64,000 nucleotides of DNA from Thioalbus denitrificans. Its GTDB lineage: Bacteria; Pseudomonadota; Gammaproteobacteria; DSM-26407. This document shows, piece by piece, positions 24,301-33,315 of the stretch; positions within the stretch are counted from its first letter, which is position 1, and each line of letters begins with the position of its first letter. The notes under the pieces were generated by a model, which did not search any database, was not told the DNA's origin, and saw only the letters and a list, made by a program, of their open reading frames with translations. The stretch covers positions 20,150-84,149 of the forward strand of contig NZ_QPJY01000001.1 of the NCBI RefSeq assembly GCF_003337735.1. Reading direction: 5' to 3'. The position numbers were made by a program, and so were the translations under genes.

Positions 24301-27122
24301 TCGCCGACCCGGCCAACATCGAACTGGTGCGCCAGCTCATCCAGGCCCATGCCTACTGGCGCCTGAAGGGACTGGCGGTGGACCTCGTGATCTGGAACGA
24401 GGACCGTGCCGGTTACCGGCAGCTGCTGCAGGAACAGATCCTGGGCCTGGTGGCCGTGGGCCTGGAAACCCAGGTGATGGATCGACCGGGCGGCATCTTC
24501 CTGCGCTCGGCGGAGCAGATCTCGGAGGAGGATCGCATCCTGTTCCAGAGCGTCGCCCGCGCCATCCTCAGCGACAGCCGGGGGACCCTGGCGGAACAGA
24601 TCAACCGCCCCGGCCCCGCGCCGGTGCGCGTGCCGGCCCTCGAGCCCAGCCGGCCCCGGGAGGAGGAGTCAACCGCCGATTCCGTACTGCCACCACGCGA
24701 GCTGATCCTCGCCAACGGCATGGGCGGCTTCACCCCGGACGGGCGCGAGTATGTCATCACCACCACGCCCGGCAGGCAGACGCCGGCGCCGTGGGTGAAC
24801 GTGCTGGCGAACCCCCGCTTCGGCAGCGTCGTCTCGGAGAGCGGCCAGGCCTACACCTGGGGCGAGAACGCCCACGAGTTCCGCCTGACGCCCTGGCACA
24901 ACGACCCGGTCTCCGACCCGAGTGGCGAGGCCTTCTACCTGCGCGACGAGGAGAGCGGCCACTTCTGGTCGCCGACACCGCTGCCCGCGCGTGGCGCCAC
25001 GCCCTACGTGACCCGCCACGGCTTCGGCTACAGCGTCTTCGAGCACGCCGAGGACGGCATCCGCAGCGAGCTCTGGGTCTACGTGGCCCAGGATGCGGCG
25101 GTCAAGTTCTCCGTGCTCAAGGTGCGCAACACCTCCGGCCGGCCGCGCCGGCTCTCCGCCACGGGCTACGTTGAATGGGTGCTGGGCGACCTGCGGCCGG
25201 GATCGGCCCCGCACGTGACCACCGAAGTCGATCCCTACAGCGGGGCGCTCTATGCCCGCAACCCCTACCACACCGAGTTCCCCGACCGGATCGCCTTCTT
25301 CGACGTTGACGACACGAGCCGCACCGCCAGCGGCGATCGCGCCGAGTTCATCGGCCGCAACGGCAGTCTGGAGCGTCCCGCGGCGATGGCGCGGAGCCAC
25401 CTCTCCGGGCGCCTGGGGAGCGGCCTGGACCCCTGCGCCGCCCTCCAGGTGCCCTTCGAGCTGGCCGACGGGCAGGCGCGCGAGATCACCTTCCTGCTCG
25501 GCCTGGGCGGTGTCCCCGGCGGCGAGGACGCCGGCCGGCTGGTGCAACGCTTCCGCGGCGGCGACGCCGCGCGACGTGCCCTGGACGCCGTGTGGCACTA
25601 CTGGAACCACACCCTCGGCGCGGTCCAGGTGGAAACGCCCGACGAGTCCCTCAACGTGCTCACCAACGGCTGGCTGCTGTACCAGACGCTCGCCTGCCGC
25701 CTGTGGGCCCGCAGCGGCTACTACCAGTCGGGCGGCGCCTTCGGCTACCGCGACCAACTGCAGGACGCCATGGCGCTGGTGCACGCCGAGCCGCGGCTGT
25801 TGCGCGAACAGTTGCTGTTGTGCGCGGGCCGCCAGTTCCGGGAAGGGGACGTGCAGCACTGGTGGCATCCACCCTCCGGCCGGGGCGTGCGCACCCGCTG
25901 CTCCGATGACTACCTGTGGCTGGCGCTGGCCACCTGCCGCTACGTGCTGGCCAGCGGCGACACCGGGGTGCTGGAGGAGCCCGTCGGCTTCCTGGAAGGC
26001 CGTCCGCTCAATGGCGACGAGGAGTCCTATTACGATCTCCCGGGCCGCTCCGGGGCGACGGAGAGCCTCTACCAGCACTGCGTGCGGGCCATCCGCCGCG
26101 GGCTCGCGGCGGTCGGCGCCAACGGCCTGCCGCTCATGGGTTCGGGTGACTGGAACGACGGCATGAACCGGGTGGGCATCAAGGGCAGGGGCGAGAGCGT
26201 GTGGCTCGGGTTCTTCCTGTACGAGGTGCTGCGCCGGTTCGGGGTGCTGGCCCAGCGGCGGAATGATTCCGCCGTCGCCGATCTGTGCGCGGTGGAAGGA
26301 TTGCGCCTGGGCGAGAATCTCGAACGGCACGGCTGGGACGGCGCCTGGTATCGCCGCGCCTGGTTCGACGACGGCACGCCCCTCGGCTCCGGGGACAACA
26401 GCGAGTGCCGGATCGACTCCATCTCCCAGAGCTGGGCGGTGCTCTCCGGAGCGGGCGACGGCGAACGCACCCGCATGGCGATGCAGGCCGTGGACGATCA
26501 GCTGGTGCGCCGCGACCACGCCCTCATCCAGCTGCTCGATCCCCCCTTCGACCAGTCGGACCTGGACCCGGGCTACATCAAGGGCTATGTCCCGGGTGTG
26601 CGTGAAAACGGCGGCCAATACACCCACGCCGCCATCTGGGCCGCCATGGCCTTCGCCAAGCTGGGTGACAGTGCGCGCGCCTGGGAGCTTGCGACCCTCA
26701 TCAACCCCGCCAACCATGCCAAGTCGGCAGAGGCAAGCGCCGTCTACAAGGTGGAACCCTACGTCATGGCGGCCGACGTCTACGCGGTGGCGCCCCACAC
26801 CGGCCGCGGCGGCTGGACCTGGTATACCGGCTCGGCCGGCTGGATGTACCGGCTCATTGCGGAGTCCCTGCTGGGGCTGCGGCTCGAAACGGACCGGCTG
26901 AGGTTCGCGCCGTGCCTGCCCGCCCACTGGGCGGGGCTCAAGATCCACTACCGCTATCGGGAGACGGTCTATCATATCGAGATCGCGCAGGTACGCGTCA
27001 GCGACGGGGGGAAGCCCGGCGTGAGCGGCGTCACCGTCGACGGTATCGAACGCGACGACCTGGCCATCGCCCTGGTGGACGATCACCAGGAGCACACCGT
27101 CCGGGTGATGGTGAACGCATAA
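18363..27122 (+). CDS. ndvB: Cyclic beta-1,2-glucan synthase-like protein (GT84-glucoamylase-like-GH94)
   Basis: A giant 2919-residue protein with the architecture of NdvB/Cgs. The N-terminal part ends in membrane helices (about 440-495). The GT84 glycosyltransferase domain has TLDTDTHLP near residue 650 as its DXD motif, and a second set of helices lies at about 845-885 and 975-1015. Next comes the glucoamylase-like domain (about 1040-1560, including [11 protein letters not shown] and [12 protein letters not shown]). The C-terminal half has carbohydrate-binding and GH94 phosphorylase-like modules, with ILANGMGGF near 2117 and the catalytic-acid motif GDWNDGMN near 2595. Such enzymes build protein-linked linear beta-1,2-glucan, trim it by phosphorolysis and cyclise it. 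The cyclic glucan is exported to the periplasm for osmoadaptation and envelope function. No ndvA-type exporter is beside it. The start is GTG with GGGAGA upstream; the family name is secure, the product specificity less so. Confidence 0.9.
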   Translation: MAPPRKAGKSNLYGHWRRIRSHLTGARPGGGGAAVKPFTNEPALRAELFSIEQMEQHGVRLASAHRLAPGRLPDQLLSRLAANERVLIATCESLTTAVQASRRITPAAEWLLDNLYLVEEQIRTARRHLPKGYSRELPGLSQGTSSGLPRVYDIALETIAHGDGRVDPDSLSRFVAAYQTVTPLRLGELWAIPIMLRLALIENLRRVAVHIADGRRDRDLATVWANRLTETADRHPKNLILVIADMARSNPPMTPPFVSELARRLQGQGPALALPLTWIEQQLAESGLSVEQLVRSGNQQQAADQVSISNSIGSLRFLGTMDWREFVESMSLVERTLRTDPGAAYAAMDFASRDRYRHVIEKVARASGRSEDTVAEHAIGLARAGAARHGGGDRTAHVGYYLIDQGLAELEGATQARLRPAAALRRGAGRSPLLLYLGTITLLTVLLAAGLLAGTRSQGLVGWALLPLGLLALFAAGQLAVALVNWLATLLASPHPLPRMDFSAGIPPASRTLVVVPTLLTGVRNIENLIEALEVRFLANRDANLHFGLLTDFRDAAEETLPGDAPLLALIRERIEDLNAHYAGGGNDIFFLFHRPRRWNPHDRIWMGYERKRGKLADLNSLLQEGNSDGFSLVVGATAVLAGVKYVITLDTDTHLPRDAARQFVGTMAHPLNRPVYDATLQRVRAGYGILQPRVSVSLPGSGQSRYARLHGGEPGIDPYTRVVSDVYQDVFQEGSFIGKGIYDVETFEQSLKDRFPENRILSHDLLEGCYARAGLMSDVQLYEEYPTRYGADVNRRYRWIRGDWQLAGWLLPRVPGPDGRYRKNPLSGLSRWKLFDNLRRSLVPTVLTLLLLLGWTVFSAAAFWTLAVLGVLLIPPVLAALLEALRKPDDMRPVQHLAAAAHATGQRFIQTGFALATLPHEAFYSLDAILRTLWRLLVSHQRLLEWNPSGDQELLSRTDLAAAFRTMWFAPALAAGTAGTLAVVNPAALSVAGPLLILWLASPAIAWWISRPLVRHEAPLTTGQTRFLGRIARKTWAFFDTFVGPDDHWLPPDNYQENRADALAHRTSPTNMGLALLANLSAHDFGYIPAGQLVERTAHTLETMVGLERHRGHFFNWYDTQSLQPLHPAYISTVDSGNLAGHLLTLRPGLTALLDRPILEPRWLDGLLDTLEILEETVGDAAPAALPRFRAELESAAAAPPATLPAARRLLERLTLAAEAIAGIPVNAPGSTEEWWAQALVRQCRAARDELAYLVPWTGLPEGPDGLADLPELHGIPTLRALAGLDVALSARLADRPGAEPTPEQGAWLADLRRLIGHGSERARTRIAAIQHLVLQAGELADMEYGFLYDKTSRLLSIGYNVDERRRDATYYDLLASEVRLCVFVAIAQGQLPQESWFALGRLLTTAGGDPILLSWSGSMFEYLMPQLVMPSYEHTLLDQTVRAAVARQIDYGQQHGLPWGISESGYNTVDVQLNYQYRAFGVPGLGLKRGLAEDLVVAPYASVMALMVAPEAACLNLQRLAAAGAEGRFGFHEAIDYTPARQRHGETHALLHSYMAHHQGMSLLALTSLLLDRPMQKRFASDPLLQATLLLLQERIPRASAFHAHTAEPTDIQTGTGSGVMPIRVLEKPDTPVPEVQLLSNGRYHVMVTHAGGGYSRWRDLAVTRWREDVTRDHWGTFCYLHDVDSGSTWSTAHQPSLRPAQHYEAIFSEGRAEFRRRDGDFELHTDIVVSPEDDIELRRVRITNRSSARRTIEITSYTEVVLAAPVADALHPAFSNLFVQTEIVAARQAILCTRRPRSRDEPVPWMFHLMAVHDTEVDRFSYETDRARFIGRGRNTVAPRAMDAAGALSGTHGSVLDPVAAIRCRISLDPEQSANVDLVYGIGTSRDAALGLVEKYQDRRLADRVFELAWTHAQVVLHQINASEADAQLYGRLANSILYAHASLRADSSVLMRNRRGQSGLWGYAISGDLPIVLLRIADPANIELVRQLIQAHAYWRLKGLAVDLVIWNEDRAGYRQLLQEQILGLVAVGLETQVMDRPGGIFLRSAEQISEEDRILFQSVARAILSDSRGTLAEQINRPGPAPVRVPALEPSRPREEESTADSVLPPRELILANGMGGFTPDGREYVITTTPGRQTPAPWVNVLANPRFGSVVSESGQAYTWGENAHEFRLTPWHNDPVSDPSGEAFYLRDEESGHFWSPTPLPARGATPYVTRHGFGYSVFEHAEDGIRSELWVYVAQDAAVKFSVLKVRNTSGRPRRLSATGYVEWVLGDLRPGSAPHVTTEVDPYSGALYARNPYHTEFPDRIAFFDVDDTSRTASGDRAEFIGRNGSLERPAAMARSHLSGRLGSGLDPCAALQVPFELADGQAREITFLLGLGGVPGGEDAGRLVQRFRGGDAARRALDAVWHYWNHTLGAVQVETPDESLNVLTNGWLLYQTLACRLWARSGYYQSGGAFGYRDQLQDAMALVHAEPRLLREQLLLCAGRQFREGDVQHWWHPPSGRGVRTRCSDDYLWLALATCRYVLASGDTGVLEEPVGFLEGRPLNGDEESYYDLPGRSGATESLYQHCVRAIRRGLAAVGANGLPLMGSGDWNDGMNRVGIKGRGESVWLGFFLYEVLRRFGVLAQRRNDSAVADLCAVEGLRLGENLERHGWDGAWYRRAWFDDGTPLGSGDNSECRIDSISQSWAVLSGAGDGERTRMAMQAVDDQLVRRDHALIQLLDPPFDQSDLDPGYIKGYVPGVRENGGQYTHAAIWAAMAFAKLGDSARAWELATLINPANHAKSAEASAVYKVEPYVMAADVYAVAPHTGRGGWTWYTGSAGWMYRLIAESLLGLRLETDRLRFAPCLPAHWAGLKIHYRYRETVYHIEIAQVRVSDGGKPGVSGVTVDGIERDDLAIALVDDHQEHTVRVMVNA

Positions 27123-27226
27123 GGGGAGTGCAGACTCGCCGGGTGGCGTTGGTCATTCAGGCTGGGCTGCTACACTTCCAACGGCGCATCGTCTCTTGCC
27201 GTCCAATCCAGCACGAGGAAAAAACC

Positions 27227-27409
27227 ATGGAACTGTCCCAACTTGCCGCGCTCATCATTCTGGTCGCGGACATCTATGCCATCGTGATGGTCCTGCAGAG
27301 TTCGGCCAGGAACATCGAGAAGCTGCTCTGGGTTTTGGTCATCCTGCTGCTGCCGCTGATCGGCCTGGTGATCTGGTTTTTTGCGGGACCCGGCAAGAAG
27401 CCATTCTGA
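27227..27409 (+). CDS. Small membrane protein with PLDc_N domain
   Basis: A 60-residue protein of two membrane helices (about 5-24 and 33-53), with the short signature ARNIEKLLWVLVILLLPLIG. This matches the phospholipase D-nuclease N-terminal domain (PLDc_N), which occurs alone in many small bacterial membrane proteins. There is no catalytic HKD domain, so it is not a phospholipase. The ATG at 27227 has GAGGAA upstream. It follows the glucan synthase by 104 bases on the same strand. Function is unknown; the neighbourhood of small stress-type envelope proteins suggests a membrane stress role. Confidence 0.8.
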   Translation: MELSQLAALIILVADIYAIVMVLQSSARNIEKLLWVLVILLLPLIGLVIWFFAGPGKKPF

Positions 27410-27570
27410 GCCTGTTCCGGCAGCCGGACCGCGGAACACGCCATCCTTCCCGTTCACGAGGCGCTGGCGGGGATCCGTTCCACAGAATCCCCGTCTTCGC
27501 GGCACCGACCGGAGGGCCGGGTTTCATCGCTGCAGCTGCTTGCGGCAACGACCGTCACCCTTGCACAGGG

Positions 27571-27762
27571 TCAGCGGCCGATGCGTATGCTGTCCAGCGA
27601 TCCCAGCACGCCGAAGACCTGCAGCAGCCATAAGACGACGACAATCAGGACGACGATGTTCAGGATGTTCTTGATTTTCCGATCCATGGGGATATACGCA
27701 TTGACGAGCCAGAGCAGCACGCCAACGACAATCAGGACGATGACCAGGCTGATAAGTGACAT
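27571..27762 (-). CDS. Thivi_2564-family small membrane protein
   Basis: The product is 63 residues with two hydrophobic helices. The pattern SLVIVLIVVGVLLWLVNAYI followed by PMDRKIKNILNIVV is the signature of the Thivi_2564 family, named from Thiocystis violascens. Its start has AGGAG at the correct distance. The function is unknown. It is convergent with the PLDc_N gene and downstream of the SYLF gene on the same strand. Presence of this family supports the Chromatiales-like assignment of the organism. Confidence 0.85.
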   Translation of the reverse strand: MSLISLVIVLIVVGVLLWLVNAYIPMDRKIKNILNIVVLIVVVLWLLQVFGVLGSLDSIRIGR

Positions 27763-27885
27763 GCGGGTTCTCCTGCCGGTTCATTGGGTTTCCACTTGCC
27801 GAAACGGACGTTCGCGGGTGTAGCCTGCTGTGCAATCCACCGTCGCGGCAGCCATCAGAACCTCCGTGCCCGGGGCTACGGAATC

Positions 27886-27918
27886 ACCGGGATGCGCGCA
27901 CGCGGCGCGCATCCCGGT
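27886..27918. terminator. Strong hairpin after the SYLF gene
   Basis: A perfect 14-bp stem, ACCGGGATGCGCGC pairing with GCGCGCATCCCGGT around ACGCG, begins 5 bases beyond the SYLF stop codon. It has no T run on the minus strand, so it may be a 3' stabilising hairpin or a rho-assisted stop rather than a classic terminator. Confidence 0.55.
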
Positions 27919-27923
27919 TTGGT

Positions 27924-28496
27924 TCACCGTATGATTTTGGAAATCTTCGTTCCCTCGATGCTGACACCCGCCATCAAGCCTTGCTGACTGAAGATGAACG
28001 CATAGGCGTCATCCTGCAGCGAGGAGGAGGACAGGTTCTTCGCGACCCCTTCGTCCACCACAACGACGGTGGGGCCGACGCCAATCTCCCATCCCTTGGT
28101 ATCTTCCACATAGCGCACAGCTTCATCGGTCATCAGAAACATGGCATAGCCGTAGGACTGCGCACCAATCTGCAGACCCCAGGAACCCGTGACGGAGTTG
28201 TAGTAGTCGACAACGTTCGAGCCCCTGAGCAACACGCCCTCGCCATAGCTGCCGCCGAACACGAACCCGGCCTTCACCATGTTCGGAAATACCAGCACCG
28301 CCTTGGCCGTGCGTGAGAGCTGCTCGGCAAGCGGCTCGGTCTTGTAGAGCGTCTGCAAGGCCTGCCGGGAATCCCTGTCCAGATCCTCCGCGGTTGCCGC
28401 GATTGCCTGGCTCATCACACCTATCGCAACGATGGACGTCATGGCGATGACGAGTGCGAGGAATTTTCGTTGGATGCTGTATTGGATGGTGTACAT
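27924..28496 (-). CDS. Exported lipid-binding SYLF (YSC84) domain protein
   Basis: The product is 190 residues. A signal peptide or anchor (KFLALVIAMTSIVAIGVMSQ, ending AIAATA) is followed by the SYLF domain: LYKTEPLAEQLSRTAKAVLVFP, then GFVFGGSYGEGVLL, GSWGLQIGAQSYG and MAGVSIEGTKISKI. SYLF domains bind phosphoinositides in eukaryotes; the bacterial ligand is unknown, and many are induced by osmotic or envelope stress. The start at 28496 has AAGGAG upstream and opens the signal peptide; an upstream in-frame ATG at 28637 gives a poor leader. It faces the secreted repeat-protein gene across a 425-base divergent region. Confidence 0.88.
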   Translation of the reverse strand: MYTIQYSIQRKFLALVIAMTSIVAIGVMSQAIAATAEDLDRDSRQALQTLYKTEPLAEQLSRTAKAVLVFPNMVKAGFVFGGSYGEGVLLRGSNVVDYYNSVTGSWGLQIGAQSYGYAMFLMTDEAVRYVEDTKGWEIGVGPTVVVVDEGVAKNLSSSSLQDDAYAFIFSQQGLMAGVSIEGTKISKIIR

Positions 28497-28921
28497 GTGT
28501 GTGCTCCTTGGTGGGTGGGGGACGGTGCGGAAGCCGGTTGCCGGAAAAGCCAATCGAGCGTCCGCCTGTGGCAGCGACCCACTGCAACCGGTGCGCTCTG
28601 GCACCCTGCCCCTCGGTAGCCTGCAGCAACGCCGCAATGTGGCCAGGGTCGGTGCCGATCACATTGAAACTCGAGATACTGAAATCAAGTTATCTCCGCG
28701 ACCAGTCACAGTCTGTACGGTGACGCACATTGAGGCGCGCGCACCCAGAGGAGCACCTGCAACCCGAGTTCAGCAACCCGACGACGCGCCTGTGTTCGCC
28801 AGCGCACCGACCGCGAAACGCGCCGGATGTATACATGACCTCTCGCATCCGGTTGCGTGCCTGAACGTGCACTCTTCAGCAACGGGACATTGGTTCGTTC
28901 AACATCAAGGGGAAGACAACC
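28497..28921. other. Divergent intergenic region between SYLF and repeat-protein genes
   Basis: These 425 bases contain no supported gene. Both flanking genes are transcribed outward from here, so two promoters must lie in it. The base composition is less GC-rich than the surroundings. I could not identify a clear sigma-70 promoter or operator by eye. Confidence 0.45.
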
Positions 28922-29704
28922 ATGAAGACCTCACTACTCGCAGCGGCTATCGCCTGCACCTTATCTGCCCCTGTGGTATCGGCGGATGAGCCACCCGTGC
29001 CCACGGCATCGCCGTCGGATCGTCCCGGCATGATGGGCGGCCCCCCCCAGGGCGGCTACGGCGGCCCCGGCATGATGGGCGGCCCGCAGGGCGGCTACGG
29101 CGGCCCGGGGATGATGGGCGGCCCCCAGGGCGGCTACGGCGGCCCGGGGATGATGGGCGGCCCGCAGGGCGGCTACGGCGGCCCGGGGATGATGGGCGGC
29201 CCGCAGGGCGGCTACGGCGGCCCCGGCATGATGGGCGGCCCCCCGCAGGGCGGCTACGGCGGCCCGGGGATGATGGGCGGCCCGCAGGGCGGCTACGGCG
29301 GCCCGGGGATGATGGGCGGCCCGCAGGGCGGCTACGGCGGCCCGGGGATGATGGGCGGCCCCCCCCAGGGCGGCTACGGCGGCCCGGGGATGATGGGCGG
29401 CCCGCAGGGCGGTTACGGCGGCCCGGGGATGATGGGCGGCCCGCAGGGCGGCTACGGCGGCCCGGGGATGATGGGCGGCCCGCCGCAGGGCGGCTACGGC
29501 GGCCCGGGGATGATGGGCGGCCCGCCGCAGGGCGGCTACGGCGGCCCGGGGATGATGGGCGGCCCGCAGGGCGGCTACGGCGGCCCGGGGATGATGGGCG
29601 GCCCCCAGGGCGGCTACGGCGGCCCGGGGATGATGGGCGGCCCCCAGGGCGGCTACGGCGGTCCCGGCATGATGGGCGCTCCGTACGGACCCGGGGACCA
29701 GTGA
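28922..29704 (+). CDS. Secreted Met-Gly-rich tandem-repeat protein, function unknown
   Basis: The product is 260 residues. A signal peptide (MKTSLLAAAIACTLSAPVVSA, cleavage before DEPP) and a short Pro/Ser/Asp spacer are followed by 16 tandem copies of PGMMGGPQGGYGG. Five copies carry an extra Pro (GGPPQGG), and a shortened terminal copy PGMMGAPYGPGDQ closes the protein. The mature protein is almost entirely Gly, Pro, Met, Gln and Tyr, with no Cys and hardly any charge, so it should be disordered or self-associating like elastin- or resilin-type sequences. Paired Met residues could bind Cu(I) or be oxidised reversibly. The ATG at 28922 has AAGGGGAAG upstream. It is transcribed away from the SYLF gene. 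I recognise no family; function is open. Confidence 0.85.
   Translation: MKTSLLAAAIACTLSAPVVSADEPPVPTASPSDRPGMMGGPPQGGYGGPGMMGGPQGGYGGPGMMGGPQGGYGGPGMMGGPQGGYGGPGMMGGPQGGYGGPGMMGGPPQGGYGGPGMMGGPQGGYGGPGMMGGPQGGYGGPGMMGGPPQGGYGGPGMMGGPQGGYGGPGMMGGPQGGYGGPGMMGGPPQGGYGGPGMMGGPPQGGYGGPGMMGGPQGGYGGPGMMGGPQGGYGGPGMMGGPQGGYGGPGMMGAPYGPGDQ
29024..29662 (+). repeat. Coding tandem repeat, 16 copies of 39 or 42 bp
   Basis: Units begin at CCCGGCATGATGGGCGG or CCGGGGATGATGGGCGG. Eleven are 39 bp and five are 42 bp (copies 1, 6, 9, 12 and 13). Differences are nearly all silent third-position changes (GGC/GGG, CCC/CCG, GGC/GGT), so the DNA is almost as uniform as the protein. This indicates recent expansion or ongoing unequal recombination. 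All unit lengths are multiples of three, keeping every strand's frame open. Confidence 0.95.
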
Positions 29705-29940
29705 TCTTCGAATCCGAGCGGGCGATCGCCAAGCCGGATGTCACCAACCGCGCTGTGATACCGGACAACACAAACAGCATCAGGGGCGGGCCCTGCGCGG
29801 GCTGTCGATGACTTCGATACGAACGCGCTGAAGCGCCACGTGCGGAAATGAACAGGGGGGCAGGGTCCTGTGCAACGGGCTCCTCCCCCCTGCTCTCCTC
29901 TGCGGAGCGGTCGCCCGTGTTCGGGTTCTATACTTCCGCC

Positions 29941-30558
29941 ATGTTCAAGGGCGAGCGCTTCAACAGCATTTCACATCTGGTGGGCACCGCGCTGGCATCG
30001 GCGGGTGGTGTGGTGCTGGTGGTGGTGGCGTCGCAGGGTGGCGATACCCGCCGCATCGTCGCCTTCAGCATCTATGGCGCCACCCTGTTTCTCCTCTATC
30101 TCGTGTCCACCCTTTATCACGGCCTGCCACCGGGCCGTGCGAAGCATGTGTTTCGCGTGCTCGATCACCAGGCCATCTATCTGCTGATCGCCGGCAGCTA
30201 CACCCCGTTCACCCTGGTCTCCCTCGACGGTCTCGTGGGCTGGCGGATGTTCGGTGCTATCTGGTCCCTGGCGGTGCTGGGCCTGGTGCTGGATGCGCTG
30301 CCGCGGCGCGGTGCGCGGGTGCTGCCGTTGATCATCTACTTCGTGATGGGCTGGTTGATCGTGCTGGCCATCGATCCGCTGCTCGCCGCCCTGGCACCCG
30401 CCGGCTTCGTCTGGCTCCTGGCCGGTGGCCTGTTCTACACCTCGGGCATCGTGTTCTATGCCCTCGATCGCCGTTACCCCTGGATGCATGGGATGTGGCA
30501 TCTGTTCGTACTGGCCGGCAGCGTCAGCCATTATGTGGCGATTCTCGTCTATGTCTGA
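29941..30558 (+). CDS. HlyIII/PAQR-family membrane protein (hemolysin III homologue)
   Basis: The product is 205 residues with seven predicted membrane helices. The family's metal-site motifs are present: STLYHGLPPG in helix 2, LDHQAIYLLIAGSYTPFTL following it, and HGMWHLFVLAGSVSHY near the C-terminus, giving the three His and one Ser of the PAQR zinc site. Bacterial members are predicted metal-dependent membrane hydrolases related to adiponectin receptors and have been linked to membrane lipid homeostasis. The hemolysin name is historical. The start at 29941 (MFKGERFNSISHLVG) is the usual family start, although its ribosome binding site is weak. Confidence 0.9.
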   Translation: MFKGERFNSISHLVGTALASAGGVVLVVVASQGGDTRRIVAFSIYGATLFLLYLVSTLYHGLPPGRAKHVFRVLDHQAIYLLIAGSYTPFTLVSLDGLVGWRMFGAIWSLAVLGLVLDALPRRGARVLPLIIYFVMGWLIVLAIDPLLAALAPAGFVWLLAGGLFYTSGIVFYALDRRYPWMHGMWHLFVLAGSVSHYVAILVYV

Positions 30559-30764
30559 TCGTCCGTTGGAACACCCAGCCAGGGGGCCCTGCGTGAACCA
30601 GGGCCAACACCAATTGAGGCGCCACCCATCGTATCAGGAGAATACCTGCCATGATCTTCGTGAATACAGCGCCTATCCTCTGGTTAGAGTGCATCGAATG
30701 CACGGCAAGGCGGTAGACGCGAGGCGACCACCACCTTGTCCACCCATCAGCGAGGAAGGCGATC

Positions 30765-31070
30765 ATGCTCGTTACCTTTTCCTGTCCGGCTTATGCCAAC
30801 ATCACCCTGTTCGGCAACGTGGCCATCCGACTGCTTCAAATGACCGGTCACAGCGGCACGGTGCCCGGTGCGCTGCAGGCCGAAGAGGTTCCGGGGGCAC
30901 TGGCGCGTCTGCAGACTGCGCTCAAGCAGCTGCCCGCGTCGGAAGAGCCCGCTGAAGGAGACGACGGGGAACCGGCCGTGAGCATCCAGCACCGCGCCCT
31001 GCCGCTCGTCGAGTTGCTCGAGGCTGCGGCAGAGGCACAGTGCGACGTGATGTGGGAGCGCGGCAGCTGA
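30765..31070 (+). CDS. DUF1840 domain-containing protein
   Basis: The product is 101 residues and covers the DUF1840 pattern end to end: MLVTFSCPAYANITLFGNVA, then LLQMTGHSGTVPGAL, and QHRALPLVELLEAA with the closing CDVMWE. The function is unknown; the family is common in proteobacteria. GAGGAAGG precedes the ATG. It lies 32 bases before cbpA on the same strand and may share its transcript. No membrane segment is present. Confidence 0.9.
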   Translation: MLVTFSCPAYANITLFGNVAIRLLQMTGHSGTVPGALQAEEVPGALARLQTALKQLPASEEPAEGDDGEPAVSIQHRALPLVELLEAAAEAQCDVMWERGS

Positions 31071-31102
31071 ACCGGCGCGGTCGGAAAATGCGGTAGGGCG
31101 CG

Positions 31103-32056
31103 ATGGAATACAAGGACTACTACCAGGTCATGGGTGTGGCGCGCGACGCCACGCAGGAGGAGATCAAGCGCGCCTATCGCAAGCTCGCCCGGAAGTATCA
31201 CCCGGACGTGAGCAAGGAGCCTGATGCCGAAGCCCGCTTCAAGGAGCTCGGCGAAGCCAACGAGGTGCTCAAGGACCCGGAGAAGCGCGCCGCCTACGAT
31301 CAGCTGGGCCGGGAGTGGAAGAGCGGGCAGGAGTTCCGTCCGCCGCCGGACTGGGATGCCGGGTTCGAGTTCCGCGGGGGTGGCTATACGGCCGGCGACA
31401 CCGACGAATACAGCGATTTCTTCGAAGCGCTGTTCGGCCGTGGCTTTGCGCGCGGCGGCGGAACCTCGGGTCGGCAAGCCTTCCGCATGCGCGGGGAACA
31501 CCACCATGCCAAGGTGCTGATTGACCTCGAAGACAGCATGAACGGCGCAACCCGCGCCATCTCCCTGCGCATGCCGGAGCTGAGCAGGGAGGGTCATGTG
31601 GTGACCCGCGAGCGGACGCTCAACGTGCGCATTCCCAAGGGCATCCGCCCCGGCCAGCAGATTCGACTCGCCGGCCAAGGCGGGACCGGACTCGGGGGCG
31701 CGGAGCCGGGCGATCTCTATCTGGAGGTGGAGTTCCGCGAACACCCGCTCTACAGCGTAGACGGCGCGGACCTCCATCTCCTCCTGCCGGTGGCGCCCTG
31801 GGAGGCGGCGCTGGGCGCCACCATCAAGGCACCGACGCCGTCCGGGGTGGTCGACCTCAAGATTCCGGCCAACTCCAATCAGGGGCGCAAGCTGCGACTC
31901 AAGGGCCGGGGCCTGCCCGGGAAGCAGCCTGGCGACCTGTATATCGTGCTGCAGGTGGCGCTGCCGCCGGCCGACAGTGAAGTCGCCAAGTCCCTGTACC
32001 GGCAGATGGAAGACCAGCTCGGGTTCAACCCGCGCGCCACAATGGGGGTAGCCTGA
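31103..32056 (+). CDS. cbpA: Curved DNA-binding protein / DnaJ-class co-chaperone CbpA
   Basis: The product is 317 residues. The N-terminal J domain (1-70) contains the essential HPD motif (KYHPDVSK). A Gly/Phe-rich linker (about 100-140, FRGGGYTAGD) and two C-terminal substrate-binding beta domains follow, with VRIPKGIRPGQQIRL and LKIPANSNQGRKLRLKGRG. There is no zinc finger, which separates CbpA from DnaJ. It stimulates DnaK and, in E. coli, also binds curved DNA in stationary phase. The cbpM gene follows 4 bases later, the standard partner arrangement. Confidence 0.95.
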   Translation: MEYKDYYQVMGVARDATQEEIKRAYRKLARKYHPDVSKEPDAEARFKELGEANEVLKDPEKRAAYDQLGREWKSGQEFRPPPDWDAGFEFRGGGYTAGDTDEYSDFFEALFGRGFARGGGTSGRQAFRMRGEHHHAKVLIDLEDSMNGATRAISLRMPELSREGHVVTRERTLNVRIPKGIRPGQQIRLAGQGGTGLGGAEPGDLYLEVEFREHPLYSVDGADLHLLLPVAPWEAALGATIKAPTPSGVVDLKIPANSNQGRKLRLKGRGLPGKQPGDLYIVLQVALPPADSEVAKSLYRQMEDQLGFNPRATMGVA

Positions 32057-32060
32057 TCCC

Positions 32061-32387
32061 ATGGCCGAGAGAGACCCAACCACTCCGTCCGTCGAGCTGA
32101 TTGACGAACAGACGACCTTCACCCTGGCCGAGCTGTGCCGCTGCTGCGCCGTGGAGGCGGAGCTCATCGAGGCGCTGGTGGAGCACGGGATACTGGAACC
32201 GGTGGGCCGATACGGCCACCACTGGCGCTTCCCCTCCAGCAGCCTGCGCCGCACCCGCATCACCATTCACCTGCAGCGCGACCTCGGGGTCAATCTCGCC
32301 GGTGCCGCTCTGGCACTCGATCTGCTCGAGCGCCTCGAGGCGCTCGATGCCCGGTTGCGCGCCATCAAGGGTGACCGGTTGCCCTGA
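32061..32387 (+). CDS. cbpM: CbpA modulator CbpM
   Basis: The product is 108 residues with a MerR-like helical fold. FTLAELCRCCAVEAELIEAL is followed by VEHGILEPVG and a C-terminal helix (ALALDLLERLEALDARLRAI). CbpM binds the J domain of CbpA and inhibits both its co-chaperone and DNA-binding activities. It starts 4 bases after the cbpA stop codon, so the two are surely co-translated. The gene is convergent with the N-ATPase operon; 46 bases separate its stop from that of atpG and no terminator is evident there. Confidence 0.92.
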   Translation: MAERDPTTPSVELIDEQTTFTLAELCRCCAVEAELIEALVEHGILEPVGRYGHHWRFPSSSLRRTRITIHLQRDLGVNLAGAALALDLLERLEALDARLRAIKGDRLP

Positions 32388-32433
32388 AGGCGCCCAGGGG
32401 CCGGTGGCCGCGGGTCAGCAACAGGGCGTCACA

Positions 32434-33315
32434 TCACGCCTCCCCGCTCAGCGCCTCGAAGCCGGAGATGACGTCGAACAGCTCCTCGTCGATGCCACTC
32501 TGGCGCAGACGGTGGAAGGTGCCGTGGAGATCCTCCAGCAGGTCGTCGATGTTCTTGTCGGCCCGTTGCATCGCCGCCAGGCGGCTCGCGTTCTCGCTCG
32601 CGAGGGACTCGGCGCAGGCGCGAAACAGCGAGACGAAGAGGTATTCGCGAATCAGCGCCCGCAAGGCCGTGGTGGCGCTTCCCATGACCTCCGGCAGGTT
32701 TCCTGTGGGCCAGGGGCGTTCCGCCAGCCCGCGGCGCCAACGCTCGTCCAGCGGCAGCAGTCGCTGGCTGACGGGCGTGTAGGCCGTATCGGGCGTGGGT
32801 CGGTTGTAGATGAGGTGCAGCTCGGTGACTTCACCCCGGCCGCGCCGGGCCGTGCTCTCCACCAGAATTCTTCCCACCAGCGGGGTGATGGCCTTGACGG
32901 AATTCGGCACGGGAAAGAGACCCGCCAGGGGCAGGCCCGCGTCCGCCAGGCGCCCGTGAACGCGCTCCCCCACGGCCCAGACCTCCGCCCCGCCCGGCAG
33001 CGCCGTCAGCGCCTTGACCGCGTAACCGGCCACCACCTCATTGAACTGCCCCACCAGCCCCTGGTCGGAGCCGAACACGATGGCACCCGCAACCGCCGAT
33101 CCGCGCTCTCGCGGCATCAGTTCCGCGGACCCGCTGCTCCGGAAACAGACGCTCAACCCAAGCTGCACGGTGCGGTAGTAGTCCCCCAGCGCGCGCACCG
33201 ACTGCTCGTACTGGCCGATGCTCGACGCGGCCAGGGCCTTCATGGTGCGGACCACGGACTGCAGGTCTTCGGCGCTGGTGATCTTCCGCTGAAGGCTCGC
33301 GGCGGTGTCGCTCAT
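32434..33315 (-). CDS. atpG: N-type ATPase gamma subunit
   Basis: The product is 293 residues. The N-terminal helix ([22 protein letters not shown]) and C-terminal helix form the coiled-coil shaft turning inside alpha3-beta3. The central Rossmann-like part includes [15 protein letters not shown]. The C-terminus ([20 protein letters not shown]) is the conserved gamma end. It is the last gene of the nine-gene operon, with a 4-base overlap with atpA. This position and the divergent sequence are typical of N-ATPases rather than the housekeeping F-ATPase. Confidence 0.92.
   Translation of the reverse strand: MSDTAASLQRKITSAEDLQSVVRTMKALAASSIGQYEQSVRALGDYYRTVQLGLSVCFRSSGSAELMPRERGSAVAGAIVFGSDQGLVGQFNEVVAGYAVKALTALPGGAEVWAVGERVHGRLADAGLPLAGLFPVPNSVKAITPLVGRILVESTARRGRGEVTELHLIYNRPTPDTAYTPVSQRLLPLDERWRRGLAERPWPTGNLPEVMGSATTALRALIREYLFVSLFRACAESLASENASRLAAMQRADKNIDDLLEDLHGTFHRLRQSGIDEELFDVISGFEALSGEA

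Noticed and set aside
28947-29780. A 277-codon open frame on the minus strand across the repeat protein
   Set aside because: Repeat units are multiples of three, so every frame without a stop in one unit stays open. The predicted Arg/Pro/Ser repeat has no signal peptide, no ribosome binding site and no known relatives.
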